Shown: positions 8,917 to 18,250 of the stretch, one piece after another
How positions within the stretch are numbered: position 1 is the first letter of the stretch
Layout of the letters: every line of letters starts with the position of its first letter
Assembly (NCBI RefSeq): GCF_040720935.1
Contig: NZ_JBFDAE010000003.1
Span: 186,001-250,000 of the forward strand
Direction: 5' to 3'
DNA: 64,000 nucleotides
From: Jejuia sp040720935
GTDB taxonomy: Bacteria > Bacteroidota > Bacteroidia > Flavobacteriales > Flavobacteriaceae
The notes under the pieces: model-generated
Seen by the model: only the letters and a program-made list of their open reading frames with translations
The model's database searches: none
What the model was told of the DNA's origin: nothing
Program-made: the position numbers and the translations under genes

Positions 8917-11900
8917 TTAAAAAGATACATTTGCTCCTATGGAAATAACTCTTCCAGGATTAAAATCGTCACCGTCCTGAACTCCTGACAATCCGTACTG
9001 AGGATTCATTCCTTTTCTCTTAGAGAATAGTGCTAAGTTTTCAGCAGACACAAATAAACTTAAATTAGAAACGCCAATTTTATCTGAAATTTTATCATTA
9101 AAATTATAAGATATATTTACGTTCCTTAGTGCCAAATATGAAGCATCAGTTAAGAATCTAGTTGAATTTTGTACTGTTTGATTCGGGTTTCCGTTTTCAA
9201 GTCTAGGTACATTAGTTATGTCTCCAGGGGCACGCCATGCATTTAATGCATCAACATGTAAATTTGTGCCATAATCACCTTCGTGCATCAATGTTGCATA
9301 ACCTCTATCTAAAACTTTACCTCCAATACCATAAACAAATAAGAAGTCTAAGGAAACATTTTTGTAGGTAAAAGAGTTAGATACAGAACCTATAAGGTCT
9401 GGTAAACTACTCTCGTTTGCAAAAGCTTCTCCAGCTTCTTGAAAGTCGTTAGTAGTAGCTTGTGTACCATTGGCATTTAGAACAGGAACTCTTTGTCCTT
9501 CAAGCTCATCTATGCCATCTTCCCACATATAATATAACGCATCACCATTTCCAGCATCTACACCAGCATAATGGTAGATGTAAAAATCATACCTAGAACG
9601 GCCTTCTTCCCAACGCTTAGTTCCAAAATCTGATGGTTCTGATAATTTAGTAATTTCATTGGTAAGTGCAGTTGCTTGTACGCCTAAATTCCATTTAAAA
9701 TTAGCATTATTAACGATATTTGCATTCAATGAGACTTCAAAACCAGAGTTAGCCATATCACCAATATTTGCTGGTGCTTCGTTTAAACCTTCAGATAGAG
9801 GGATTGGTACATTGAAGAGCAACCCATTTGTAGATTTGTTAAAATATTCTACAGTACCATCAATAACGTTGTTGAATAAACCGAATTCTAGTGCAAGATC
9901 CCAACTTACTTGATTTTCCCATGTTAATAGTGTATTACCTGTACTGGTCCAAACTATACCAGGAGCACCAGCATTAGGGTGTATGGTATATAGAGCCTGC
10001 GATATGTAAAAGTTCCGTACTGGTGTTGTGGCACTAGCATCTACAAATAAATTGTCATTACCAACTTCACCATAAGACCCTCTTAATTTTAATCTATTGA
10101 TGAATGAAACATTTTCCATAAAGCTTTCTTGGTCAATACGCCATGATGCACCAAAAGAATAGAAATTACCCCAGCGTACATCAGTACTAAAAACAGATGT
10201 ACCATCCCTTCTTATAGAACCACTCAAATAATATTTATTGTCAAAATTGTAATTTAATCTGGCAAAATAGCCTTCTAGTCTGTAATCTGTGCTAAAACCA
10301 CCAACATTATCTCCAGAGGCAAAATTGTCAAACTCAGAAATACCAGTAGCGGTTTGCGTATCTGCAATACCATTTAATTCTGAATAATTACGAGCTAAAT
10401 TTTCGTGACCTAGCGTAACATCAAAATTATGAACATCATTAAATGACTTGTTGTAAGTAATAATTTGATTGAAGTTTTCAACAGTTCTTCTAGAACGTTC
10501 CTCCTGGTATCTTCCACCAGGAGCCCCATCACCAACAATGTTGTTTTCGTAGTTTTTCTCTATGTAATCCTGAACTTGTAAACTATAATCTAATTTTAAT
10601 TTTAAACCATCAATAATTTGCATATTAGCAAAATTTCTAAAGCCATAATTATTTTGCTTAACAATATCTTCGTTGAGTATCAATTCAGCAATACCGTGCC
10701 TATCTGGATTATATGGTCTAGATAATTGATTGAAATCTAAATTACCAGTACCAAAATCCCATTGTCTTTGTCCAGATGGATCTAACACAAAATTTCCATT
10801 AGCATCCAATTGATTAACTGGATAAATTGGTGCTAAATCTCTAGCCCAAGCAAAAACATTAACAATACTATTTGTCCCAGTACTAGCAGGTCCATCAGAC
10901 TTTGAAGTTACAAAATTAGCGTTACCACCAACCTCTAACCAGTCTGTAATTTGGAACTCAGCATTCAATCTTGTTGTAACACGGTCAAACTTACTTTCAA
11001 TCACGTAACCATCCTCACCAAGATATGATGTAGAAAAGAATATATTATGGTTTTCACCACCACCAGCTACGTTAAATGAATGATTAGTTCTAGTACCTGT
11101 TCTTTCAATGAAATCTCTCCAATCTGTTGTTTGATAAATAAACTGTGCATTAGGATTAATATTACCATTTGTATCAACAATTTGATCGTTAGGGACATTA
11201 AATGGATTGTATCCAAGTCGGTTATAAATAGTGGCAGATGCCTCAGCTGCTGCATTTGGACCGCTTAGTGTGTTTTTGTAGCCTTCCCACATTAATTCAT
11301 AGTACTGTTTTGGATTTACAGTTTTGTAATTAGGAATCGCGTTATCTATAAGGCCATACTGACTTCTTGCGTTAACCCTAAGCGCTCCTTTTTTTCCAGA
11401 CTTAGTAGTAATAATGATAACACCATTTGCAGCTCTATTACCATATAGAGAGGTTGAGGCAGCATCTTTTAATACGGTCATTGACTCGATATCATCTTGA
11501 TTCAACAATGATAAAGCACCTTCAAATTGCACACCATCAACAATGAAAAGAGGATCTGTAGAACCGTTAAGTGTTCCAACCCCTCTAATAACAATACCTG
11601 GGGAAGAACCCGGAGCTCCGTTAGCCGCAACAAATTGAACACCTGTAGTTTTACCCTCTATAGCAGCAATAGGAGAGGTAGCAGGTCTTAAGGCAAGGTC
11701 GTCAGAACTGATAACACTTGCAGACCCAGTAAAAGCCTCCTTGGTTGTAGTACCATAAGCAACAACTACAACTTCCTCAAGTGCTGCTGCGTCTTCTTTC
11801 ATGGTAACATTAATAGTGTTTGAACTACCCACCGTTACTTGCTGAGAAGTATACCCAACAAAACTATATACAAGAGTAGCCCCTTGATTTGCTTTGATTG

Positions 11901-12084
11901 AATAATTTCCATCGAAATCTGTAGAGGTACCATTAGTTGTACCTTTTACTAAGACAGTTGTTCCTGGTAATGGTAAACCACTTTGGTCACTTACCGTACC
12001 TGAAATTGTCTTTTCCTGTGCAAAAGAAAGCTGCACCACAAACGCTAACAATAGCGTTAGAATTCCACTAAACTTTGTTTTCAT
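8917..12084 (-). CDS. SusC/RagA family TonB-linked outer-membrane transporter
   Basis: 1055 residues. Signal peptide to SFAQ, then a carboxypeptidase-D regulatory-like domain (residues ~25-105, ISGTVSDQSGLPLPGTTVLV), a TonB-box-like EEVVVVAYGT, the plug (ALRPATSPIAAIEGKTTGVQ; DPLFIVDG; ASTSLYGNRAANGVIIITTK) and a 22-strand barrel ending in an aromatic residue (GANVSF). With SusD it imports oligosaccharides or peptides using TonB energy. The substrate cannot be told, because no glycoside hydrolase or peptidase is in the operon. A truncated copy of its 5' end lies upstream at 12347-12547. Confidence 0.96.
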   Translation of the reverse strand: MKTKFSGILTLLLAFVVQLSFAQEKTISGTVSDQSGLPLPGTTVLVKGTTNGTSTDFDGNYSIKANQGATLVYSFVGYTSQQVTVGSSNTINVTMKEDAAALEEVVVVAYGTTTKEAFTGSASVISSDDLALRPATSPIAAIEGKTTGVQFVAANGAPGSSPGIVIRGVGTLNGSTDPLFIVDGVQFEGALSLLNQDDIESMTVLKDAASTSLYGNRAANGVIIITTKSGKKGALRVNARSQYGLIDNAIPNYKTVNPKQYYELMWEGYKNTLSGPNAAAEASATIYNRLGYNPFNVPNDQIVDTNGNINPNAQFIYQTTDWRDFIERTGTRTNHSFNVAGGGENHNIFFSTSYLGEDGYVIESKFDRVTTRLNAEFQITDWLEVGGNANFVTSKSDGPASTGTNSIVNVFAWARDLAPIYPVNQLDANGNFVLDPSGQRQWDFGTGNLDFNQLSRPYNPDRHGIAELILNEDIVKQNNYGFRNFANMQIIDGLKLKLDYSLQVQDYIEKNYENNIVGDGAPGGRYQEERSRRTVENFNQIITYNKSFNDVHNFDVTLGHENLARNYSELNGIADTQTATGISEFDNFASGDNVGGFSTDYRLEGYFARLNYNFDNKYYLSGSIRRDGTSVFSTDVRWGNFYSFGASWRIDQESFMENVSFINRLKLRGSYGEVGNDNLFVDASATTPVRNFYISQALYTIHPNAGAPGIVWTSTGNTLLTWENQVSWDLALEFGLFNNVIDGTVEYFNKSTNGLLFNVPIPLSEGLNEAPANIGDMANSGFEVSLNANIVNNANFKWNLGVQATALTNEITKLSEPSDFGTKRWEEGRSRYDFYIYHYAGVDAGNGDALYYMWEDGIDELEGQRVPVLNANGTQATTNDFQEAGEAFANESSLPDLIGSVSNSFTYKNVSLDFLFVYGIGGKVLDRGYATLMHEGDYGTNLHVDALNAWRAPGDITNVPRLENGNPNQTVQNSTRFLTDASYLALRNVNISYNFNDKISDKIGVSNLSLFVSAENLALFSKRKGMNPQYGLSGVQDGDDFNPGRVISIGANVSF

Positions 12085-12272
12085 TTTAATAATTATTTGA
12101 ATTAGTCATGCCAAAAATCCTAATAAAAAGTTAATTAAACAACAATTTCTCGTTAAATTTTACTTTTTAGTTTGAAATTGATTGCATTTTTCTCAAAAAA
12201 GAAGCTAAATGACATATAAAAGTTCTGTTTTTTTTTAATATTTTATGAATTCTTTTATTTTATTCTCATTTA

Positions 12273-12288
12273 ATTATGCGCGCATAAT
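12273..12288. promoter_or_regulatory. Perfect 16-bp palindrome upstream of susC
   Basis: ATTATGCGCGCATAAT is identical to its own reverse complement. It lies in the 262-bp gap between the susC remnant and susC, 189 bases before the susC start. Its length and symmetry fit a binding site for a dimeric regulator, but no regulator gene is next to it and the role is inferred only. Confidence 0.4.
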
Positions 12289-12346
12289 ACTTTTGAACGC
12301 TGGGGTCTTGGGCGTATTTAGAATATGAATTGATGAAACGATTTGG

Positions 12347-12547
12347 CTAATTGGCTATAATTGAATAATTTCCATCGAAATTTGTAGATGTACCCGAAGT
12401 GGTGCCTTTAACTAAGACCGTTGCTCCAGGAAGTGGTAAGCCAGAATCATCTGATACCGTACCCGAAATCGTCTTTTCCTGTGCAGAACTTAATTGCACC
12501 ACAAACGCTAAAAATAGCGTTAGAATTACACTAAATTTTGTTTTCAT
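12347..12547 (-). pseudogene. Truncated second copy of the susC 5' end
   Basis: A 66-codon frame that matches the first 66 residues of the neighbouring SusC with few changes: same MKTKFS start, same signal peptide, same ISGTVSD.SGLPLPG.TVLVKGT start of the regulatory-like domain. It stops at NYSIIAN, where SusC continues NYSIKANQGATLV. Similarity also covers ~30 bases of leader before the ATG (ATTTTAATAATTATTTGAAT on the plus strand), so the 5' untranslated region was copied as well. It could be a remnant of an older full-length susC paralogue or a partial duplication. A short secreted peptide could be made, but no function is known. Confidence 0.85.
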
Positions 12548-12667
12548 TTTAATAATTATTTGAATTAGTCAATATAAATTTCTAAAAAAAAAGATTATTA
12601 AACAACAAATAATAGTTAAAATTTTGATAAAAAAAAGAGAAAAATATTACAAAAATGATAGCTATGT

Positions 12668-14434
12668 CTAAAAATTTGCCGTCAAACTAAGGTGTATCTT
12701 AGAATTTGAAAGCTTAAACTTCTGATTTTCATTTTTACCATTGGCATAATTGAATTTTAAGAGTCCAGAATTCGTCAAAATACCAAACCCAAACCCGTAG
12801 CCGAAGAGTTTTTCTTTAATATTAGCAGATTTATTCTCAAAATAAGCAACATCGGTTATGGAGTGTAAGTAAATTGAATTGCTGAGTCTATATCTGTATT
12901 CTGTATTAAGAACGCCAAATAATGAAGCAAATAAACTATTTTCTTCAAAACCTCTTATGGAGTTGATACCTCCGAATCTTAATAGTTCATTATCAAAATA
13001 ATTTTTTGAAGTTAGATTAGAAGCGTCTGCATTGATGTAAATACTATTTTTTCTATTGAGGTTGAAACTGTTAAATGCCCTTAAAGAAATGAGTGATTGT
13101 TTTGTTTTTTTTTCATCCGTTTTTCTATTTCCAAAATTGGTTTCTAAATAGAAGTTTGATTTTATAGGGAAAAGCAGATCAACATATTGCGGTTTTAGAT
13201 ATTCATACGACACCGTAACATAATTTGAATTGTAATCCTGAAGTGAAACCATCGTATTTGAAGCACGTAAATTATTAGATTCAACACTGGAAATCCCCGT
13301 AGAAACTTTATGTAATGTATTTATTTGGTAATTAATTTTCGCCTTTTGGTCTATGGTTGTAAAAGAAGAGTCTTTTTTAAAAATCCTTAGGCTTAAATCA
13401 ACACCAATAGGCGAACTAAATAAATAGGGTAGTGTTAAGCTAGCATCAAACGTGTCTTGGTCGTTTTCGTCACTTTTATAAAGCAGACCAAAAGTTTCTC
13501 CAAAATTTAAATTATTGACCAATCTTAAATTTAAAAATCCATCAAACTCTAATTTATTGGTCTCGTCATTGGTGCCAAAGCCTAGAAAACCGTCAAAAGT
13601 ATTGCTCATAGATTTTTCTACATATATATATAAGGACGTAGAGTCTTTTTGAAATAAAACCTCAGGCGGTTTTAGTTGATTTGCGAACCTTAAATTGTTG
13701 AGCTGTTCGGTTTTGTCTTTAATGGTGGCTAAATCAAAAACTTGGTTTTTTTTTAACTTTAGATAATGTTTTAAATAAGATTTAGGGAATTTCTCGTAAC
13801 CAACAATTTTAATATCATCAATAGTTCTTTTTTCCGCGTTTGAAACAATTATCAAATTCGCTTTAAGGTTGTTTTTGTCTTTTTTTTCAATATTCGATAG
13901 TTTCAATTTTGAAAAAGGATAGCCGTTGTTTGCCAATTCGGTATTTAAATAATTTAAGGTAGTTGCTGCATTACTTATATTGATGGTAAAATAATCGGCA
14001 TGTATTTCTTCTGATATTGAGTTTAAGAGCGTTTCATCTATATCAAATTTATTATAGTATATATATATGGTGTTGAATTTCTTGTTTAAATGAATATTTG
14101 CGGTAAAAACAGAATCGTTTTTCTTTTTAATGCCAATCAATCTATTTTCAATATACCCAATAGTATTAAATTGTTTTCTTAAAGAATCAATTTCATTTTT
14201 TACAGATAAATAATTTTCATGACTTTTTGCGTAACCTATCGAGTCTATAACTTCTGTTTCAGTAATTGTTTTTCCAGTTACATTTAAATGTAAGTTTTGG
14301 CAAAACATTTCCGAAGAAAAAAGGATATATATGATAAGGACAAAAAAATAAGATTTTTGCACGTTATAAGATGAAGTTTTTAATTTTAATAATTCCTCGA
14401 TAGCTCTCGTATGTTTTAGGTTTTCTATTGACAT
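12668..14434 (-). CDS. BamA/TamA-like outer-membrane protein (POTRA plus barrel)
   Basis: 588 residues as an ATG-started frame. A hydrophobic signal (FFVLIIYILFSSEMFC) begins only at residue ~30, so an in-frame GTG at 14362, starting VQKSYFF, may be the real start. Residues ~70-270 look like POTRA-type repeats (TIDDIKIVGYEKFPKSYLKH; YLKLKKNQVFDLATIKDKTEQL). The C-terminal barrel has the surface-antigen core with GGINSIRGFEENSL, the conserved RGF of the L6 loop, and a final LTANF. Members insert or secrete other outer-membrane proteins. It precedes the susC remnant on the same strand; whether it serves this locus is unknown. Confidence 0.8.
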   Translation of the reverse strand: MSIENLKHTRAIEELLKLKTSSYNVQKSYFFVLIIYILFSSEMFCQNLHLNVTGKTITETEVIDSIGYAKSHENYLSVKNEIDSLRKQFNTIGYIENRLIGIKKKNDSVFTANIHLNKKFNTIYIYYNKFDIDETLLNSISEEIHADYFTINISNAATTLNYLNTELANNGYPFSKLKLSNIEKKDKNNLKANLIIVSNAEKRTIDDIKIVGYEKFPKSYLKHYLKLKKNQVFDLATIKDKTEQLNNLRFANQLKPPEVLFQKDSTSLYIYVEKSMSNTFDGFLGFGTNDETNKLEFDGFLNLRLVNNLNFGETFGLLYKSDENDQDTFDASLTLPYLFSSPIGVDLSLRIFKKDSSFTTIDQKAKINYQINTLHKVSTGISSVESNNLRASNTMVSLQDYNSNYVTVSYEYLKPQYVDLLFPIKSNFYLETNFGNRKTDEKKTKQSLISLRAFNSFNLNRKNSIYINADASNLTSKNYFDNELLRFGGINSIRGFEENSLFASLFGVLNTEYRYRLSNSIYLHSITDVAYFENKSANIKEKLFGYGFGFGILTNSGLLKFNYANGKNENQKFKLSNSKIHLSLTANF

Positions 14435-14507
14435 TCTTTTGGGAGGTAGAAATTGCTGTTTTGCTTATAATTTCTCTATTTTTAATGTGAAATAGCGTTT
14501 TGTATCT

Positions 14508-14524
14508 GTCATCCGTCATCCGTC
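14508..14524. repeat. Short tandem phrase GTCATCC
   Basis: 2.4 copies of a 7-bp unit GTCATCC in the 281-bp gap between the divergent BamA-like gene and rpsL. Its near relative GTCACCC occurs at 55445-55460 and again in the second copy of that region, so the phrase is shared by separate spacers. Confidence 0.6.
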
Positions 14525-14641
14525 TTGTTCACCCACCATCTGTCTCCAGTCATTTTCCACGTAAATCTAACGGAAAAAGAACACTTTTAATATGCTCTAA
14601 AAATTTAATTTGAAAAAGTCTTTAAAATTAATGAACTAGGG

Positions 14642-14672
14642 TTTGAATAATTGATTTTAATTTCTACCTTTG
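14642..14672 (+). promoter_or_regulatory. Bacteroidota-type promoter of the rpsL operon
   Basis: A -33 element TTTG at 14642-14645, a 19-base spacer and a -7 element TACCTTTG at 14665-14672 match the Bacteroidota primary sigma consensus TTTG-N19-TAnnTTTG. Transcription would start near 14678, where a small hairpin CCTCT/AGAGG (14677-14690) begins. The rpsL start follows at 14716. Confidence 0.75.
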
Positions 14673-14715
14673 CAGCCCTCTAATAAGAGGATTTTAAATT
14701 TATATTATAATTTAT

Positions 14716-15090
14716 ATGCCAACAATTTCACAATTAGTAAGAAAAGGAAGAGCCAAAATAACCAAGAAGAGTAAATCGGCTGCTTTAGATTCTTGTCCGC
14801 AAAGACGTGGTGTATGTACTCGTGTTTATACAACAACACCTAAAAAACCTAACTCAGCAATGCGTAAGGTAGCAAGGGTTCGTTTAACAAACGGTAACGA
14901 GGTTAATGCATACATTGGTGGAGAGGGACACAATCTACAAGAGCACTCGATAGTATTGGTTAGAGGTGGAAGGGTAAAGGATTTGCCAGGTGTTAGATAC
15001 CACGTTGTTCGTGGTGCGTTAGATACAGCAGGTGTTGCTGGAAGAACGCAACGTAGATCTAAGTACGGTGCAAAACGCCCTAAAAAGTAG
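14716..15090 (+). CDS. rpsL: 30S ribosomal protein S12
   Basis: 124 residues, full length. S12 sits at the decoding centre and helps accuracy. The conserved loop TTPKKPNSAMRKVARV and the region GRVKDLPGVRYHVVRG are intact; the lysines at these two loops, where streptomycin-resistance changes occur, are the sensitive-type residues, and the aspartate that is methylthiolated in many bacteria is present. First gene of the translation supercluster, directly behind a good promoter. An inverted repeat starts at the first base after its stop codon. Confidence 0.98.
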   Translation: MPTISQLVRKGRAKITKKSKSAALDSCPQRRGVCTRVYTTTPKKPNSAMRKVARVRLTNGNEVNAYIGGEGHNLQEHSIVLVRGGRVKDLPGVRYHVVRGALDTAGVAGRTQRRSKYGAKRPKK

Positions 15091-15110
15091 AGACGTAATT
15101 TATTACGTCT
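15091..15110. repeat. REP-like palindrome AGACGT...ACGTCT (copy 1)
   Basis: AGACGTAATTTATTACGTCT: two 9-bp arms around TT, beginning at the base after the rpsL stop. It shares the outer AGACGT/ACGTCT arms with elements at 18222-18241 and 30133-30152 but has a different core. No T-run follows, so it is not a standard terminator. Confidence 0.75.
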
Positions 15111-15178
15111 AGTATGGGTGCAACTGTTGTATCATACAAACGTAATTTTTACATCATTAATTACAATTAAGAGAAGAC

Positions 15179-15655
15179 ATGAGAAAAAGAGCAGCGAAAA
15201 AAAGACCACTTTTACCAGATCCAAGATTTAACGATCAGTTGGTGACACGTTTTGTGAATAACATGATGTGGGACGGTAAGAAGTCTGTGGCATTCAAAGT
15301 ATTCTATGATGCAATTGATATTGTAGATGCTAAAAAAACTGACGAAGAAAAATCGGCTTTAGAAATATGGAAAGATGCGTTATCAAACGTAATGCCTCAC
15401 GTAGAAGTACGTAGTCGTCGTGTTGGTGGTGCAACATTCCAAATTCCAATGCAAATTCGTCCAGACCGTAAAATTTCTACAGCCATGAAATGGTTAATTG
15501 GTTATGCAAGAAAGCGTAACGAAAAATCTATGGCACAACGTTTAGCTTCTGAGATTTTAGCAGCAGCTAAAGAAGAAGGGGCAGCGGTAAAAAAACGTAC
15601 AGATACTCATAAAATGGCAGAAGCTAATAAGGCATTCTCTCACTTTAGATTTTAA
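15179..15655 (+). CDS. rpsG: 30S ribosomal protein S7
   Basis: 158 residues, the usual length. S7 nucleates assembly of the 30S head and contacts the E-site tRNA. Recognised by MRKRAAKKRPLLPDPRFND at the N-terminus, the loop GGATFQIPMQIRPDRK and the C-terminal segment RTDTHKMAEANKAFSHFRF. It is separated from rpsL by 88 bases that hold the first palindrome, and from fusA by three bases, so S7 and EF-G are tightly linked. Confidence 0.98.
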   Translation: MRKRAAKKRPLLPDPRFNDQLVTRFVNNMMWDGKKSVAFKVFYDAIDIVDAKKTDEEKSALEIWKDALSNVMPHVEVRSRRVGGATFQIPMQIRPDRKISTAMKWLIGYARKRNEKSMAQRLASEILAAAKEEGAAVKKRTDTHKMAEANKAFSHFRF

Positions 15656-15658
15656 GAC

Positions 15659-17785
15659 ATGGCAAGAGATTTAAAATTAACAAGAAATATAGGAATTGCT
15701 GCGCATATTGACGCAGGGAAAACCACAACTACAGAACGTATCCTTTATTACACAGGGGTTTCTCATAAAATTGGTGAAGTACATGATGGTGCTGCAACAA
15801 TGGACTGGATGGAACAAGAGCAAGAAAGGGGTATTACAATTACTTCGGCAGCTACAACTTGTGAGTGGGTATTTCCAAGAGTAAATGGAGAGCCAACCGA
15901 AGGGTCTAAAGAGTATCATTTTAATATTATTGATACACCGGGCCACGTTGATTTTACGGTTGAAGTAAACCGTTCATTACGTGTACTTGATGGTTTGGTA
16001 TTCTTATTTAGTGCAGTTGATGGTGTTGAACCACAATCTGAAACAAACTGGAGACTAGCAGATAACTATAAAGTACCAAGAATTGGTTTCGTTAACAAAA
16101 TGGACCGTCAAGGATCAGACTTTTTAGGTGTTTGCCAACAAGTAAAAGATATGCTGAAATCTAACGCGGTGCCAATTGTTTTGAACATTGGTGACGAAGA
16201 AGATTTTAAAGGTGTTATAGATTTAGTTAAGAACAGAGCTATTGTTTGGCATGATGAAACTCAAGGGGCTACTTTTGATGTTATTGATATTCCAGAAGAG
16301 CTTAAGGCTGAAGCTAAGAAATATAGAGCGCTTCTTATTGAAGAAGTAGCGAGTTACGATGAGAACCTTTTAGAGAAATTCATGGAAGATGAAGACTCTA
16401 TTACAGAAGATGAAGTGCATGCTGCACTTAGAGCTGCTGTGATGGATATGGCCATTATTCCTATGATTTGTGGATCTGCTTTTAAAAATAAAGGTGTGCA
16501 GTTCTTATTAGATGCTGTATGTCGCTACTTGCCATCTCCAATGGATAAGGAAGGTATTAAGGGCATGAATCCAGATACTGAAAAAGAAGAATTACGTAAG
16601 CCAGATGTAAAGGAGCCATTTGCTGCTTTAGCATTTAAAATTGCTACAGACCCTTTTGTTGGTCGTTTAGCATTTTTCCGTGCCTATTCTGGTCGTTTAG
16701 ATGCAGGTTCTTATGTGTTGAACAATCGTTCAGGTAAAAAAGAACGTATTTCACGTATCTATCAAATGCACGCTAATAAGCAAAATGCAATCGATTTTAT
16801 TGAGGCTGGAGATATTGGAGCTGCTGTTGGATTTAAATCCATTAAGACAGGAGATACACTTACAGATGAAAAGCATCCTATTGTTTTAGAATCAATGGAC
16901 TTTCCTGATCCAGTAATTGGTATCGCGGTTGAACCAAAAACCAAAGCGGATGTTGATAAATTGGGTATGGGCTTAGCTAAATTGGCTGAAGAAGATCCTA
17001 CGTTTACAGTACGTTCAGACGAAGCTTCGGGACAGACTATTATTTCTGGAATGGGTGAGTTGCATTTAGATGTAATTGTTGATCGTTTACGTCGAGAATT
17101 TAAGGTAGAAGTAAACCAAGGTCAACCACAAGTTGAATATAAGGAAGCTATTACTCAAGCTGCAGACCATAGAGAAGTTTATAAGAAACAATCTGGTGGT
17201 CGTGGTAAATTTGCTGATATCGTGTTTACGGTTGAGCCAGCAGATGAAGGCGTAACAGGACTTCAATTTGAATCTGTAATTAAAGGTGGTAACGTTCCTA
17301 AGGAATTTATCCCTTCAATTGAAAAAGGATTTAAAATGGCAATGGTGAACGGACCTTTAGCAGGTTACGAAATCGATGCTATGAAAGTAACATTAAAAGA
17401 TGGATCTTATCACGATGTGGATTCAGATCAATTATCTTTCGAATTAGCTGCTAAATTAGGATTTAAAAACTGTGCTAAAGCGGCAAAAGCTGTAATCATG
17501 GAGCCTATTATGAAGCTAGAAGTTATTACTCCAGAAGAAAATATGGGTGATATCGTAGGTGATTTAAATAGAAGACGAGGTCAAGTAAGTGATATGGGAG
17601 ATAGAGCTGGTGCAAAAACTGTAAAGGCAACTGTGCCATTATCAGAAATGTTTGGTTATGTAACTACATTAAGAACATTATCATCAGGTCGTGCGACATC
17701 AACAATGGAATTTTCACACTATGCTGAAACTCCTTCTAGTATTTCAGAAGAAGTAATTAAAGCAGCTAAAGGCGTTGAAGCTTAA
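15659..17785 (+). CDS. fusA: Translation elongation factor G
   Basis: A 708-residue GTPase that moves tRNAs and mRNA after peptide bond formation. G1 is AHIDAGKT (15-22), switch II DTPGH (92-96), G4 NKMD (146-149). Domains II-V follow in normal order, including the domain IV segment reading HREVYKKQSGGRGKFADIVF and the C-terminal GYVTTLRTLSSGRATSTMEF. The switch I region RGITI is intact. Twelve bases separate it from rpsJ. No tuf gene follows, so EF-Tu is encoded elsewhere. Confidence 0.98.
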   Translation: MARDLKLTRNIGIAAHIDAGKTTTTERILYYTGVSHKIGEVHDGAATMDWMEQEQERGITITSAATTCEWVFPRVNGEPTEGSKEYHFNIIDTPGHVDFTVEVNRSLRVLDGLVFLFSAVDGVEPQSETNWRLADNYKVPRIGFVNKMDRQGSDFLGVCQQVKDMLKSNAVPIVLNIGDEEDFKGVIDLVKNRAIVWHDETQGATFDVIDIPEELKAEAKKYRALLIEEVASYDENLLEKFMEDEDSITEDEVHAALRAAVMDMAIIPMICGSAFKNKGVQFLLDAVCRYLPSPMDKEGIKGMNPDTEKEELRKPDVKEPFAALAFKIATDPFVGRLAFFRAYSGRLDAGSYVLNNRSGKKERISRIYQMHANKQNAIDFIEAGDIGAAVGFKSIKTGDTLTDEKHPIVLESMDFPDPVIGIAVEPKTKADVDKLGMGLAKLAEEDPTFTVRSDEASGQTIISGMGELHLDVIVDRLRREFKVEVNQGQPQVEYKEAITQAADHREVYKKQSGGRGKFADIVFTVEPADEGVTGLQFESVIKGGNVPKEFIPSIEKGFKMAMVNGPLAGYEIDAMKVTLKDGSYHDVDSDQLSFELAAKLGFKNCAKAAKAVIMEPIMKLEVITPEENMGDIVGDLNRRRGQVSDMGDRAGAKTVKATVPLSEMFGYVTTLRTLSSGRATSTMEFSHYAETPSSISEEVIKAAKGVEA

Positions 17786-17797
17786 AACTAAAAGAAA

Positions 17798-18103
17798 ATG
17801 AGTCAGAAAATTAGAATAAAATTAAAGTCTTACGATCACAATTTAGTTGATAAGTCTGCTGATAAGATTGTAAAAACAGTAAAAAGTACTGGAGCTGTAG
17901 TAACTGGACCAATTCCATTACCAACGCACAAGAAAATTTTTACTGTATTACGTTCTCCACACGTAAACAAGAAATCAAGAGAGCAATTTCAATTATCATC
18001 TTATAAGAGATTATTGGATATTTACTCTTCCTCATCAAAAACAATTGATGCTTTGATGAAACTTGAGTTACCAAGTGGTGTTGAAGTGGAAATAAAAGTG
18101 TAG
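17798..18103 (+). CDS. rpsJ: 30S ribosomal protein S10
   Basis: 101 residues. S10 is a 30S head protein that also acts as NusE in transcription antitermination. Signature segments: QKIRIKLKSYDHNLVDKSADKI, GPIPLPTHKKIFTVLRSPHVNKKSREQF and the C-terminal LPSGVEVEIKV. It begins the S10 operon but is separated from rplC by a 204-base spacer full of palindromes, including a terminator-like hairpin, which is unusual at this position. Confidence 0.98.
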   Translation: MSQKIRIKLKSYDHNLVDKSADKIVKTVKSTGAVVTGPIPLPTHKKIFTVLRSPHVNKKSREQFQLSSYKRLLDIYSSSSKTIDALMKLELPSGVEVEIKV

Positions 18104-18123
18104 ATATGCGATTCATCGCGTAT
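18104..18123. repeat. REP-like palindrome GCGATTCATCGC (copy 1)
   Basis: ATATGCGATTCATCGCGTAT, two 9-base arms around TC with one G:T pair, starting at the base after the rpsJ stop. Related copies lie at 18251-18270 and, three in a row, at 24597-24664. Confidence 0.75.
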
Positions 18124-18185
18124 GTACACACCATACAAAAAATGTCCCACCGATGCGGTCGCGGGAAAAACGGATAAATACATTT

Positions 18186-18217
18186 CAGGGACGAAAGGTA
18201 TTTTGTCCCTGTTTTTT
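18186..18217 (+). terminator. Terminator- or attenuator-like hairpin between rpsJ and rplC
   Basis: Arms CAGGGACGAAA (18186-18196) and TTTTGTCCCTG (18201-18211) form an 11-bp stem with one G:U pair and a GGTA loop, followed by TTTTTT. On sequence alone this is a good intrinsic terminator, yet it lies inside the S10 operon. It may reduce read-through to rplC, or be a mobile palindrome that only resembles a terminator. Confidence 0.6.
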
Positions 18218-18221
18218 GAAA

Positions 18222-18241
18222 AGACGTTGCATGCAACGTCT
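18222..18241. repeat. REP-like palindrome AGACGT...ACGTCT (copy 2)
   Basis: AGACGTTGCATGCAACGTCT is a perfect 20-bp palindrome. It lies five bases after the hairpin T-run and shares outer arms with copies at 15091-15110 and 30133-30152. Confidence 0.85.
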
Positions 18242-18250
18242 CCACAGTAA

